Shown: in pieces, positions 15,336 through 22,567 of the stretch
Position numbering within the stretch: position 1 is the stretch's first letter
Layout of the letters: every line of letters starts with the position of its first letter
From: RGIG5057 sp964642045
GTDB taxonomy: Bacteria > Bacillota > Clostridia > TANB77 > CAG-465
Reading direction: 5' to 3'
DNA: 31,635 nucleotides
Assembly (NCBI GenBank): GCA_964642045.1
Contig: CAZXLZ010000007.1
Coordinates: forward strand, 1 to 31,635
The notes under the pieces: generated by a model
Database searches by the model: none
What the model was told of the DNA's origin: nothing
What the model saw: the letters and a program-made list of their open reading frames with translations, nothing else
Program-made: the position numbers and the translations under genes

Positions 15336-15774
15336 AATTATTTAATTCTTGTTTAAATTCTTCTATATCTTTAAATTGTCTATAAACTGAAGCAAACCTT
15401 ACATATGCAATTTCATCTAAAGATTTTAATTTTGACATTACTATTTCACCTAATTTATTTGACTCTATTTCACGTACCATATTATTGTGCAGCTCAAGTT
15501 CTAAATCATCAACTAATTTTTCAATTACATCAAGCGATACTGGTCTTTTTTCACATGAACGCAAAATACCATTAAGTAGCTTGTCCCTATCAAAATGTTC
15601 TCTATTGCCATTTCTTTTTATTACAATAATTGGAGTAAATTCTACTTTTTCATAAGTTGTAAATCTATACTGACATCTTAAGCATTCTCTTCTTCTTCTT
15701 ATAGAATTTCCTTCTTCTATACTTCTTGAGTCTATTACTTTACTTTCTTCATAACCACATTGTGCACAGTGCAT
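15331..15774 (-). CDS. nrdR: Transcriptional repressor NrdR
   Basis: NrdR represses ribonucleotide reductase genes in response to ATP/dATP. The 147-aa length is typical. The N-terminal zinc ribbon has paired cysteines (CAQC and CLRC, with RRRRECLRCQYRFTTYE between), followed by an ATP-cone domain beginning at about residue 48 (IIVIKRNGNREHFDRDKLL). AGGAGG overlaps the end of nrdG, 10 nt upstream. It is the last gene of the nrd cluster, and a matching NrdR box lies in front of nrdD, so the cluster is probably autoregulated. Confidence 0.96.
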   Translation of the reverse strand: MHCAQCGYEESKVIDSRSIEEGNSIRRRRECLRCQYRFTTYEKVEFTPIIVIKRNGNREHFDRDKLLNGILRSCEKRPVSLDVIEKLVDDLELELHNNMVREIESNKLGEIVMSKLKSLDEIAYVRFASVYRQFKDIEEFKQELNNL

Positions 15775-15783
15775 AAGTACCTC

Positions 15784-16291
15784 CTAAAATTCATGTAATA
15801 TTATCTTATTCTCTTTTAAGCTTTTTTTGCAATTTATTGCCCTTTGATTTGAGCTACCTCTAAAATCTAAATTAAGGTCCTTTAGTTCTAATATAAATCT
15901 ACCATCAATTAGTATATCAGTCATAGATAGTAATTTTTTATAACAATTATCATCATTTGAATTTTTGAGTAGATATTCATAAGTATATCCAGTATAAACC
16001 ATAACTGTAAGTTTTTTATCTAGTTTTGATAAAAGTGAGCATACTTCCTTGGCCTGCTCAAAAGGCTCGCCACCACTTATAGTTACGCCTTTGAGTAGTG
16101 GATTTTTATTAATATCATTTACAATATCATCTATTTTAGCTATTTTACCACCATTATAATCATGAGTTTGAGGATTATGACATCCCTTGCATTTATGAGG
16201 GCAACCTTGAGTAAATACTACATATCTAATGCCGAGGGCCGTCAACTATTGATTCTTTGACGACCCCAGCTATTCTTATAACATCACACAT
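15784..16291 (-). CDS. nrdG: Anaerobic RNR activating enzyme NrdG, requires +1 frameshift at codon 20 (CGG)
   Basis: NrdG is the radical-SAM enzyme that puts the glycyl radical on NrdD. From ATG 16289-16291 (behind AAGGAG) the first 19 codons give MCDVIRIAGVVKESIVDGP, the expected start, then CGG (16232-16234) leads to a stop two codons later. Skipping the C at 16234 resumes on GGC and gives GIRYVVFTQGCPHKCKGCHN, the perfectly conserved continuation with the CxxxCxxC cluster motif, then SGGEPF, to a total of 168 aa, normal for the family. A TTG start at 16245 would give an intact frame but loses the conserved IVDGP segment and has no ribosome binding site. As in tdk, the extra base is a C just before a glycine GGN codon. 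Programmed +1 frameshifting is the best explanation; mutation or sequence error are alternatives. Confidence 0.93.
16232..16234 (-). other. +1 frameshift site in nrdG (CCT-CGG-C)
   Basis: Zero-frame codons GGC CCT CGG CAT TAG stop at once. Skipping the C restores GGC ATT AGA TAT (GIRY), the conserved sequence. The form resembles the yeast Ty1 site CUU-AGG-C, where a slowly decoded arginine codon sits in the A site. Confidence 0.8.
16235..16267 (-). other. 11-bp mRNA hairpin ending at the nrdG shift site
   Basis: On the minus strand GGGGTCGTCAA (16257-16267) pairs with TTGACGGCCCT (16235-16245) over 11 bp with two G-U pairs and an 11-nt loop. Its last paired base is the last base of the CCT codon immediately before CGG. 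It is one of the most G+C-rich spots in the cluster. Confidence 0.6.
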
Positions 16292-16309
16292 TATAAATAC
16301 TCCTTAGGC

Positions 16310-16606
16310 TTATGCTATATCAAATATAGTTTGAGTTTGCATAGTGTCATGTTTTACTCTATCATAAACTTCAGCTCTTTTTGCATTGTTAAATCTATCA
16401 ACAGTTCCAACTAAGTAACCTGTAATTCTTCTTATTCTCTCAAAAGGAACATTCTCAGCAAATTCATAAGACATATCAACATAATCGTTATCTACAGTTA
16501 ATTTTAAATTGTCTATTTCTTTGTTTGGAAATTTATTTTCCAAATAATTAACATATCCTTTTATTTCTTCTTCTCCTAAATTACCATTTAAAACTTCAAT
16601 TTTCAT
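16310..16606 (-). CDS. Small protein with the NrdD-type glycyl-radical motif
   Basis: This 98-aa protein lies between nrdD and nrdG. Its C-terminal third (RIRRITGYLVGTVDRF, then NNAKRAEVYDRVKHD) has the form of the C-terminal glycyl-radical segment of class III ribonucleotide reductase, where 'R-x-x-GYL' carries the radical glycine. The large nrdD product ends without this motif. The N-terminal part (MKIEVLNGNLGEEEIKGYV to about residue 60) is a small alpha/beta region I do not recognise. ATG 16604-16606 follows GGGGG at good spacing. I infer that the reductase is split, with the radical glycine on this separate subunit activated by NrdG. Similar small ORFs are annotated as anaerobic reductase in other Clostridia, as I recall. 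Confidence 0.8.
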   Translation of the reverse strand: MKIEVLNGNLGEEEIKGYVNYLENKFPNKEIDNLKLTVDNDYVDMSYEFAENVPFERIRRITGYLVGTVDRFNNAKRAEVYDRVKHDTMQTQTIFDIA

Positions 16607-16626
16607 AATATTTTCCCCCTTATATT

Positions 16627-18894
16627 TTAATAACAACATTCATAATTATTTACATTTGGTCTTTTTATTCTTTCTGATCCACCACGAACAGTTAGATGTT
16701 CATGTCTGCCACATTTAGGACATACATCTGCGATTATACCAGTATATCCACAAATAGGATCTCTATCTACTGGATGGTTAACGCTACCATAACCAATATT
16801 ATTTTCTTTCATACATCTAACAACCTGCTCAAACGCCTCTAAATTCTTAGTTGGATCTCCATCTAGTTCTATATAACTTATGTGTCCACCATTTGTAAGC
16901 TCATGATATGGAGCTTCTATTTTTATCTTTTCAAATGCATTTATATTATAGTATACTGGTACATGGAAAGAATTAGTATAATAATCTCTATCAGTTATAC
17001 CAGGTAATTTACCAAATCTTTTTGCATCCATTTTAACAAATCTACCAGATAAGCCTTCAGCAGGTGTAGCTATAAGTGAATAGTTAAATCCAGTTTCTAA
17101 AGCTTCTCTATCGCATCTTTCTCTCATATGTCTAATAATTCTAAGACCAAGCTCTCTTGCTTCTTCTGATTCACCATGATGTTTACCTATAAGTGCAACA
17201 AGCGTTTCTGCAAGACCAATAAATCCAACTGTTAAAGTTCCATGTTTTAAAACTTCTCCAACTTCATCTTCTGGAGATAAATTGTCAGAATCAAGCCATA
17301 CACCTTGGCCCATTAAGAATGGGAAGTTTTTAACTTTTTTCTTAGCTTGTATTCTATATCTGAACATTAATTGTTCAATAACTAGATCTAATTTTTCATC
17401 AAGAAGTTCAAAAAACTTATTTATATCCTTATTAGCAAGTATTCCAAGTCTTGGAAGGTTTATAGATGTAAAACTTAAATTTCCTCTACCTGTAACAATC
17501 TCTCTTGATTTATCATATACATTAGCTGCAACTCTAGTTCGACAGCCCATATACGCAATTTCAGTCCTGTAATCTCCTTCTTTATAATACTGAAGATTGA
17601 AAGGAGCATCAATAAATGAGAAGTTAGGGAACAATCTTTTAGCTGAAACCTTGCAAGATAGTTTAAATATATCATAGTTTGGATCGCCAGGATTATAATT
17701 TATACCTTCTTTTATTTTTAATATCTGAATAGGGAATATAGGTGTTTCTCCATTTCCAAGTCCTGCCTCAGTTGCTTTTAAAAGCTCTATCATTACCATT
17801 CTACCTTCAGGAGTAGTATCAAGACCATAGTTTATAGAAGAGAAAGGTACTTGAGCTCCTGCTCTTGAATGCATGGTATTTAAGTTATGTACAAATCCTT
17901 CCATTGCTTGATAAGTAGCTTTTCTTACTTCAGTTTCTGTATGTTTTACGCAAAAATTTTGTAATTTATTTATAAGCTTATCACTAAATTTTTCAGATAA
18001 TATTTCTGCTTCTTTTTCTAAATAGTGATTTGTATTTTCAAGTGTTGGAGTAATAACTCCATTTTCGCATATTTTAGTTTTTAAAGCGTCAACATACTCT
18101 TCTGCATTTTGCATATCAACTAAAAGTTCCAAAGCTTTTACTAAATTTTTATAATATAACTTTATATATGATTTCTTTACTCCAAGTGCCATTGCATATT
18201 CAAAGTTTGGAACACTTTGACCACCATGTTGGTCATTTTGGTTAGATTGTATTGCAATAGCTGCAAGAGCAGCATAACTTCCAATACTTTGAGGCTCTCT
18301 TAAATGACCTTCACCAGTTGAAAAACCTTTATCAAATAATTTTATTAAATCTATTTGACAACATGTAGTAGTAAGTGTTAAGAAATCTAAGTCATGAATA
18401 TGTATATCACCATTTTTATGAGCTTCTGCGTGGTCTTTATCAAGTACAAACATTTGGTAGAATTTTTTAGCACCTTCACTACCATATTTAAGCATTGTAC
18501 CCATTGCTGTATCAGCATTAACATTCGCATTTTCTCTTTTTACATCACTTTCTCTTGCTTCACTGAAAGTAAGTTGTTCATAAGTTTTCATTATGTCTGA
18601 GTTCATTTCTCTTTTTTGATTTCTTTCAGCTCTATATAAGATATATGCTTTAGCTGTAGATGCATGCCCCTCTTCAATTAATATTTTTTCAACAGCATCT
18701 TGTACTTGCTCAACAGTTGGTGAACTAGTAGTGATTGTGCTTCCTAGATAGTCACAAACTTTTTGTGCCAATTTTTCAGAAGTTTCATAGTCATGTCCGC
18801 CAACAGATTTTGCAGATTTGTATATAGCATTTGAAATTTTGTCGATGTTAAATGCAACTTCTCTGCCATCTCGTTTGATTATCTTAGTAATCAT
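16627..18894 (-). CDS. nrdD: Anaerobic (class III) ribonucleoside-triphosphate reductase, large chain
   Basis: NrdD reduces ribonucleoside triphosphates to deoxyribonucleotides in anaerobes. The 755-aa chain has an N-terminal ATP cone (ITKIIKRDGREVAFNIDK onward, about 1-90) for allosteric control, the active-site region HIHDLDFLTLTTTCCQIDL, and the second catalytic cysteine in YMGCRTRVAANVYD. Near the end are zinc-site cysteines (ICGYTG and VCPKCG). The chain ends in NVNNYECCY and lacks the usual terminal glycyl-radical motif, which is found in the next gene. ATG 18892-18894 is chosen because it opens the conserved MITKIIKRDG; longer in-frame starts lie in the promoter. A NrdR box and a good promoter lie upstream. 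Confidence 0.95.
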   Translation of the reverse strand: MITKIIKRDGREVAFNIDKISNAIYKSAKSVGGHDYETSEKLAQKVCDYLGSTITTSSPTVEQVQDAVEKILIEEGHASTAKAYILYRAERNQKREMNSDIMKTYEQLTFSEARESDVKRENANVNADTAMGTMLKYGSEGAKKFYQMFVLDKDHAEAHKNGDIHIHDLDFLTLTTTCCQIDLIKLFDKGFSTGEGHLREPQSIGSYAALAAIAIQSNQNDQHGGQSVPNFEYAMALGVKKSYIKLYYKNLVKALELLVDMQNAEEYVDALKTKICENGVITPTLENTNHYLEKEAEILSEKFSDKLINKLQNFCVKHTETEVRKATYQAMEGFVHNLNTMHSRAGAQVPFSSINYGLDTTPEGRMVMIELLKATEAGLGNGETPIFPIQILKIKEGINYNPGDPNYDIFKLSCKVSAKRLFPNFSFIDAPFNLQYYKEGDYRTEIAYMGCRTRVAANVYDKSREIVTGRGNLSFTSINLPRLGILANKDINKFFELLDEKLDLVIEQLMFRYRIQAKKKVKNFPFLMGQGVWLDSDNLSPEDEVGEVLKHGTLTVGFIGLAETLVALIGKHHGESEEARELGLRIIRHMRERCDREALETGFNYSLIATPAEGLSGRFVKMDAKRFGKLPGITDRDYYTNSFHVPVYYNINAFEKIKIEAPYHELTNGGHISYIELDGDPTKNLEAFEQVVRCMKENNIGYGSVNHPVDRDPICGYTGIIADVCPKCGRHEHLTVRGGSERIKRPNVNNYECCY

Positions 18895-18931
18895 TAAAAA
18901 CACCATCCCTTGTATATTACATAAAATGAAA

Positions 18932-18947
18932 ACACAATATGTTGTGT
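18932..18947. promoter_or_regulatory. NrdR box upstream of nrdD
   Basis: ACACAATATGTTGTGT is a 16-bp near-perfect palindrome of the NrdR-box type (ACAC-N8-GTGT with an A/T-rich core). It sits just downstream of the -10 element, where it would repress. A second box at the usual helical spacing is weak or absent. NrdR is encoded at 15331-15774. Confidence 0.75.
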
Positions 18948-18960
18948 TTTGACTATCAAA

Positions 18961-18990
18961 ATTATAGCACACATAGATCTTCAAAGTCAA
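18961..18990 (-). promoter_or_regulatory. Sigma-A promoter of the nrd cluster
   Basis: On the minus strand TTGACT (18985-18990), an 18-bp spacer and TATAAT (18961-18966) lie upstream of the NrdR box and nrdD. Confidence 0.78.
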
Positions 18991-19122
18991 CCCAAAAATT
19001 TTAAATTTTTTAAATGTAACATATGTGTAATATGCTATGAGTTATTATGTAAAATTTTAATGACTATAGTATTGTTTGTGATATATATGCATATATTATT
19101 TGTATACAAGGAATGACATAAA

Positions 19123-19133
19123 TTTTGTCGAAA
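19123..19133 (+). promoter_or_regulatory. Spo0A box upstream of spo0E
   Basis: TTTTGTCGAAA contains a perfect core 0A box (TGTCGAA, 19126-19132), about 30 bp upstream of the -35 of the spo0E promoter. This would let Spo0A~P control a phosphatase that acts on it. Confidence 0.6.
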
Positions 19134-19152
19134 TTTGCGACCGATTTTTTGA

Positions 19153-19174
19153 CAACATATATTGACATATGTTG
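19153..19174. promoter_or_regulatory. Inverted repeat overlapping the spo0E -35
   Basis: CAACATAT and ATATGTTG flank ATTGAC as a perfect 8-bp inverted repeat. It covers the -35 hexamer of spo0E and so is a candidate operator for an unidentified regulator. Confidence 0.5.
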
Positions 19175-19190
19175 CACAGGCTGTTATTAT
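19162..19190 (+). promoter_or_regulatory. Promoter of spo0E
   Basis: TTGACA (19162-19167), a 17-bp spacer and TATTAT (19185-19190) lie about 20 bp before the ATG. An earlier TTGACA at 19149-19154 has no -10 at proper spacing. Confidence 0.7.
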
Positions 19191-19210
19191 ATTTATGGAG
19201 GTAGATAAAA

Positions 19211-19366
19211 ATGATAGATGAAGAACTAGAAAAATTAAAAAGAGAGCTTGACATTTTGATAGAAAATGGAGCAAGCAAAAAAGATATATATGAAATGAGT
19301 GTTAAAATTGATAAAAAATTAGTAGAATATTATCAAAAGAATGAATTAGGTGAAATTGCTAAGTAA
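19211..19366 (+). CDS. Spo0E-like aspartyl-phosphate phosphatase
   Basis: This 51-aa protein matches the Spo0E family, small helical-hairpin phosphatases that remove phosphate from Spo0A and so hold back sporulation. The family core is visible: two helices with LKRELDILIENGASKKDIYE, cut for length, then MSVKIDKKLVEYY, where Spo0E proteins carry the S-x-x-L/I-D motif (SVKID). ATG 19211 follows GGAGG. It has its own promoter with a 0A box and an inverted repeat, so it is probably tied to the sporulation decision. Its last 21 bases overlap the end of the convergent minus-strand gene. Confidence 0.85.
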   Translation: MIDEELEKLKRELDILIENGASKKDIYEMSVKIDKKLVEYYQKNELGEIAK

Positions 19367-19693
19367 TTTTCCTAGTGGTTCAAAGCTTTTTATTTTATCA
19401 ATAGAAAAATCAAAAAACATAAGACCTAAAGTGCCTATTAAAATATAGTCTTTTTTCTCTTCTTGCATCAAAAATAGTATCAAAGCAAGAATTATTATAT
19501 CATCAAAATATAGATTAAATCCAAGAACGCTTATGCTTTTTTCACTTATTAAGTCTATAGAAAATTTTGGTGAGTTTTCTTTCTGAATTTCTGGACTATT
19601 TTCTGAACTTCTGCTATTTTCTCCCATGTTTTCAGTAGGAGAAGGCAGAGAAATAGTATTATTTAATGTTTGACTATTAATATTTTCTTCCAC
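19346..19693 (-). CDS. Small membrane protein, third gene of a three-gene cluster
   Basis: This 115-aa protein has a long polar N-terminus rich in S, N and E (about 1-48) and a C-terminal part with one or two hydrophobic segments (DDIIILALILFLMQEE and DYILIGTLGLMFF). The start is GTG at 19691-19693, preceded by AAGGAG that overlaps the end of the previous gene. I do not recognise a named family, though short proteins of this build with the phrase 'DDIIILALILFLMQEE' occur in clostridial sporulation neighbourhoods as I recall. It ends by overlapping spo0E tail to tail. Confidence 0.72.
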   Translation of the reverse strand: MEENINSQTLNNTISLPSPTENMGENSRSSENSPEIQKENSPKFSIDLISEKSISVLGFNLYFDDIIILALILFLMQEEKKDYILIGTLGLMFFDFSIDKIKSFEPLGKLLSNFT

Positions 19694-19699
19694 CTTATC

Positions 19700-20086
19700 T
19701 CACTCCTTTTTATCATCAAATGCACCTATTGCAGTTATAACTGAAAGATATACCATATATTCATCTATTTTAGATTGTCTTGATTTTCTTAAGAATGGTT
19801 TTATAGTAATAAGTAAGTTTTTTCTTGAATCTTCTGAACTTAAAGCTGATATAATTTTTTGCATTTTCATAACATTTGATACATCAAATAAATTTGAAGT
19901 ATTATTATTGGATTTAGGACTTTTAGAAATATTTCCTAAGCTTCCTAAAATATCCATTATGTTAAAGTCATTATTTTGAGAAGTATTCTGCACTTCATTA
20001 TGTATAATTGCTTCATTATTATTGTTATTTAGGCTCTTAGAAATATTTTGTATTAAATCAACAAGAGCATTTGATTCATTTTCCAT
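19700..20086 (-). CDS. Small asparagine-rich protein of unknown function
   Basis: This 128-aa protein has a low-complexity, asparagine- and serine-rich first half and a more ordered second half (MKMQKIISALSSEDSRKNLL, then IKPFLRKSRQSKIDEYMVYL). The 'L-x-x-IKPFLRKSRQSKID' pattern recurs in short uncharacterised clostridial proteins. No signal peptide or membrane helix is evident. It starts at ATG 20084-20086, 4 bases after the previous stop, with no strong ribosome binding site, so translational coupling is likely. Function is unknown. Confidence 0.72.
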   Translation of the reverse strand: MENESNALVDLIQNISKSLNNNNNEAIIHNEVQNTSQNNDFNIMDILGSLGNISKSPKSNNNTSNLFDVSNVMKMQKIISALSSEDSRKNLLITIKPFLRKSRQSKIDEYMVYLSVITAIGAFDDKKE

Positions 20087-20090
20087 TTTA

Positions 20091-20255
20091 CTATTTATTA
20101 CCTGAATTATTTAAATTCTTTCCAAGCATAGAAACAATTCCATTTAAATCATCTTTTGACATACTACTTAAAACCTTACTTGCTTCTTCTAATTTGCTTT
20201 TGTCTATTGAAGATAAAATTTCCAATAATTTTGAATTCATAATATTATTTCCCAT
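20091..20255 (-). CDS. 54-aa helical protein, first gene of the minus-strand cluster
   Basis: ATG 20253-20255 with a perfect AGGAGG 6 nt upstream opens a 54-aa frame (MGNNIMNSKLLEILSSIDKS, then a mostly helical, charged stretch and NNSGNK at the end). I do not recognise a family. It leads the cluster 20255-19346, and its 5' end faces the VirB4/Tad operon across a 75-bp divergent gap in which a CATATAAT on the minus strand resembles a sporulation sigma-E type -10, with no clear -35. Confidence 0.65.
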   Translation of the reverse strand: MGNNIMNSKLLEILSSIDKSKLEEASKVLSSMSKDDLNGIVSMLGKNLNNSGNK

Positions 20256-20330
20256 TTAAAACCTCCTATAATTAGTTATATTAGATTATATGAAATTATA
20301 TTTTTTTTGTTACAGAAAGGGGTGATGTAC

Positions 20331-20834
20331 ATGCAAAATTTTTCTGACATAACTAATCTATATGAAATAGTAAGTATAGGAGAAAATCATTATGAAATGA
20401 TTATAGATAATACTAGATATTATGTTTATGCATTTAAGGTTTGCCCTGCTATTATTCTAAATAGTAAAGATAAGTATATCTTAGAGATGTTAAATAAGTA
20501 TGAAGAATTTTTAAGAACTATAAACTTAGAATTTCAAATACTGATTATAAATAAGAAAATTAATGGCAAAGATTATTTTTTGTTAAAACAAAATGAATCA
20601 AGTGATGATCTAAAAACAAAATTAACAGAAGAATATATAAATAATTTAGATAAATTATTAAATGGCAAAGACATATTAAATTATGAATATTATTTAATTA
20701 TTAAATCTATAAAAGAAGTGGAAAATGTTGAAAAATATATTCTTTCTTTTGAAACAATAGGAATAAATGTAGAATATTTAAACTCAAAGGAAGAATTACA
20801 AAAATTAATTATAGAAGGGGGGAATTTGTTATAG
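20331..20834 (+). CDS. TraC-like/VirB4 N-terminal domain protein
   Basis: This 167-aa protein resembles the N-terminal domain found on conjugation ATPases of the VirB4/TraC type: Y-x-x-Y-x-FKVCPAIILNSKDKY followed by EEFLRTINLEFQILIINKKI, which matches the pattern 'plain strand, sensor helix, QI-x-I-x-K'. No membrane helix is present. It immediately precedes the VirB4 ATPase gene, which begins inside its stop codon, so the two are coupled and probably form one complex. ATG 20331 is chosen from several close starts because AAAGGGGTGA lies at good spacing. Confidence 0.65.
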   Translation: MQNFSDITNLYEIVSIGENHYEMIIDNTRYYVYAFKVCPAIILNSKDKYILEMLNKYEEFLRTINLEFQILIINKKINGKDYFLLKQNESSDDLKTKLTEEYINNLDKLLNGKDILNYEYYLIIKSIKEVENVEKYILSFETIGINVEYLNSKEELQKLIIEGGNLL

Positions 20835-22567
20835 ATAGTGTATATCCAGATTTGATAGATACAAGGAATTTTAGATATATAAAAGTAAATGATAAATATG
20901 TTATAACATTTATAGTTCATGGATTTCCAGAGGAAATAAAATTTATGGAATTCTTAAGCTTTTTTCCAAATGATATACAAATAACAATATCTCAGATAGT
21001 ACTCAAGCAAAATATACAAGATGTACTGAAAAATATAAATAGTAGTATAACACATAATGAAGAAGAATTTAACTTAGCCAAAAAAGGTAATATTACTAAA
21101 GATTTAATAAATAAAGTAAAAGAAGATGCAAAAAAGATAAGGTATGAAATTCAGATAAATAATCAAGAAATATATAAAGTTTACACATATATAAAAGTTA
21201 CTTCTAAAAACTTAGATAATCTTTATATGATAGCAGAAGCTATAAAAACAAAGATGATAACTAAGATGCTTAAAACAAGCACTTTAAATTTTAGACATAT
21301 TTTAGGATATCTTGGATCAAATCCTTTTTGTTATAGCGCTAAGAAATATCTTTCTAATTATTTCGTAAATATGACAACTAATAATCTTAAAACACTATTC
21401 CCATTTTATACTGACAGCGTTATGGAAAAAGATGGAGTATTGTTTGGAAGCATAAAAAATGAAAATAAGCTATGTGTAATAGATATGTTTGAACCTAATC
21501 ATTTAAATTCTAATATGTGTATATTTGGTAGTAGTGGGGGTGGAAAATCATATTTTACAAAACTACTTATATTAAGAAATTACTTAAAAAATATAAAACA
21601 GTATGTTATAGATGAAGAAGGTGAATATTTAAGTCTGCCGGCCGCAACATTAAATGTAAATAAAGATTATATTAATATATTACAGATTTTTGAAAGTGAT
21701 ATTAAAGATAATTTCTTTAATATAAAAGTAGATAGTGTTTTAGATAAAATTTTAGATATTTGTAATCTTGATAAATATAGAGAGTATATAAGGATGGCAA
21801 TAGTAGAGGCGTATATAAAAAAAGGCATAACAGAAGATATAGAAAGTATTTATTTAGATGATAGTCAGATGTATATTAGTAAGAAAATAAAAGATAAAAA
21901 AGAATTTCCTATTATAGATGATGTAATAAATGAAATAAAAAATATTAAAAGTCTTAAAAAAAGTGAAATAAAAATTATTGCAGAAAAAATGAATACGGCA
22001 TTTAAAGGTGATTTTAAATTCCTAAATGGTATAACAAATATAGATTTAAAAAAAGATATAATAGTTTTTGATATATCTGAATCCAGTCTTAAGGATAAAG
22101 GAAAAATATGTGAGTATATATTTGAATTTATAAAAGAAGATATAAAAAATAATTCAAAGAGTTTAATATATGTAGATGAAATATGGAAAATGATAATAAA
22201 TAATGTAAAAATGCAAAATGTCATATTAGAATTATATAAAACTGTAAGGAAGAAGAAAGCAGGAATAATCAGTATAACTCAGGATTTTTCAGATTTTTTT
22301 AGTATTAATAATGGAGCGTTTGGCAGAAGTATATTTAATAACTCATATATAAAGCTTTTCTTTAGAATGGATTATAATGATTTTAATGTATTTAAAAATA
22401 TCGGTATTACATCAGATGAAGATTATGAAAAAATGATACAGCTTGTAAAAGGAGAAATGTTTATGTATTTTAATAATGCAAGCCTTACTTTAAAAGTAGA
22501 GGCAAATAAATGTGAAAAAAGTATAATTGAGAAAGGGGAAATATATGATAATAGTAGCAGTAAATAA
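20831..22567 (+). CDS. VirB4-type secretion/conjugation ATPase, apparent AUA start
   Basis: VirB4 ATPases energise type IV secretion. The product (about 578 aa) has Walker A GSSGGGKSY (about residue 233 onward), an IDEEGEY segment, Walker B LIYVDEIWKM (about 445) and the later QDFSDFF and RMDYND motifs of the family. The N-terminal region begins DSVYPDLIDTRNFRYIKV, matching the 'P-x-x-IDF-x-x-x-x-x-Y-x-x-V-DDKY' start of VirB4 proteins. The only canonical start that preserves part of it, TTG 20852, is 29 nt from the GGGGGG site and cuts off the conserved DSVYP. ATA at 20831 overlaps the upstream TAG (ATAG), mirroring the ATGA overlaps used elsewhere. I take AUA as the start. Confidence 0.88.
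   Translation: MDSVYPDLIDTRNFRYIKVNDKYVITFIVHGFPEEIKFMEFLSFFPNDIQITISQIVLKQNIQDVLKNINSSITHNEEEFNLAKKGNITKDLINKVKEDAKKIRYEIQINNQEIYKVYTYIKVTSKNLDNLYMIAEAIKTKMITKMLKTSTLNFRHILGYLGSNPFCYSAKKYLSNYFVNMTTNNLKTLFPFYTDSVMEKDGVLFGSIKNENKLCVIDMFEPNHLNSNMCIFGSSGGGKSYFTKLLILRNYLKNIKQYVIDEEGEYLSLPAATLNVNKDYINILQIFESDIKDNFFNIKVDSVLDKILDICNLDKYREYIRMAIVEAYIKKGITEDIESIYLDDSQMYISKKIKDKKEFPIIDDVINEIKNIKSLKKSEIKIIAEKMNTAFKGDFKFLNGITNIDLKKDIIVFDISESSLKDKGKICEYIFEFIKEDIKNNSKSLIYVDEIWKMIINNVKMQNVILELYKTVRKKKAGIISITQDFSDFFSINNGAFGRSIFNNSYIKLFFRMDYNDFNVFKNIGITSDEDYEKMIQLVKGEMFMYFNNASLTLKVEANKCEKSIIEKGEIYDNSSSK

Noticed and set aside
9778..16234. Simple sequencing or assembly error as the cause of both frameshifts
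   Set aside because: Not fully excluded, but both extra bases fall outside homopolymers and occur in the same CGGN context, which random error would not favour.
15784..16245. NrdG starting at TTG 16245 without a frameshift
   Set aside because: It would lack the conserved IVDGP segment and has no ribosome binding site, whereas ATG 16291 has AAGGAG and an exact family N-terminus.
19035..19278. Two minus-strand frames across the nrdD-spo0E gap
   Set aside because: They are antisense to spo0E and its promoter, lack ribosome binding sites and have low-complexity products.
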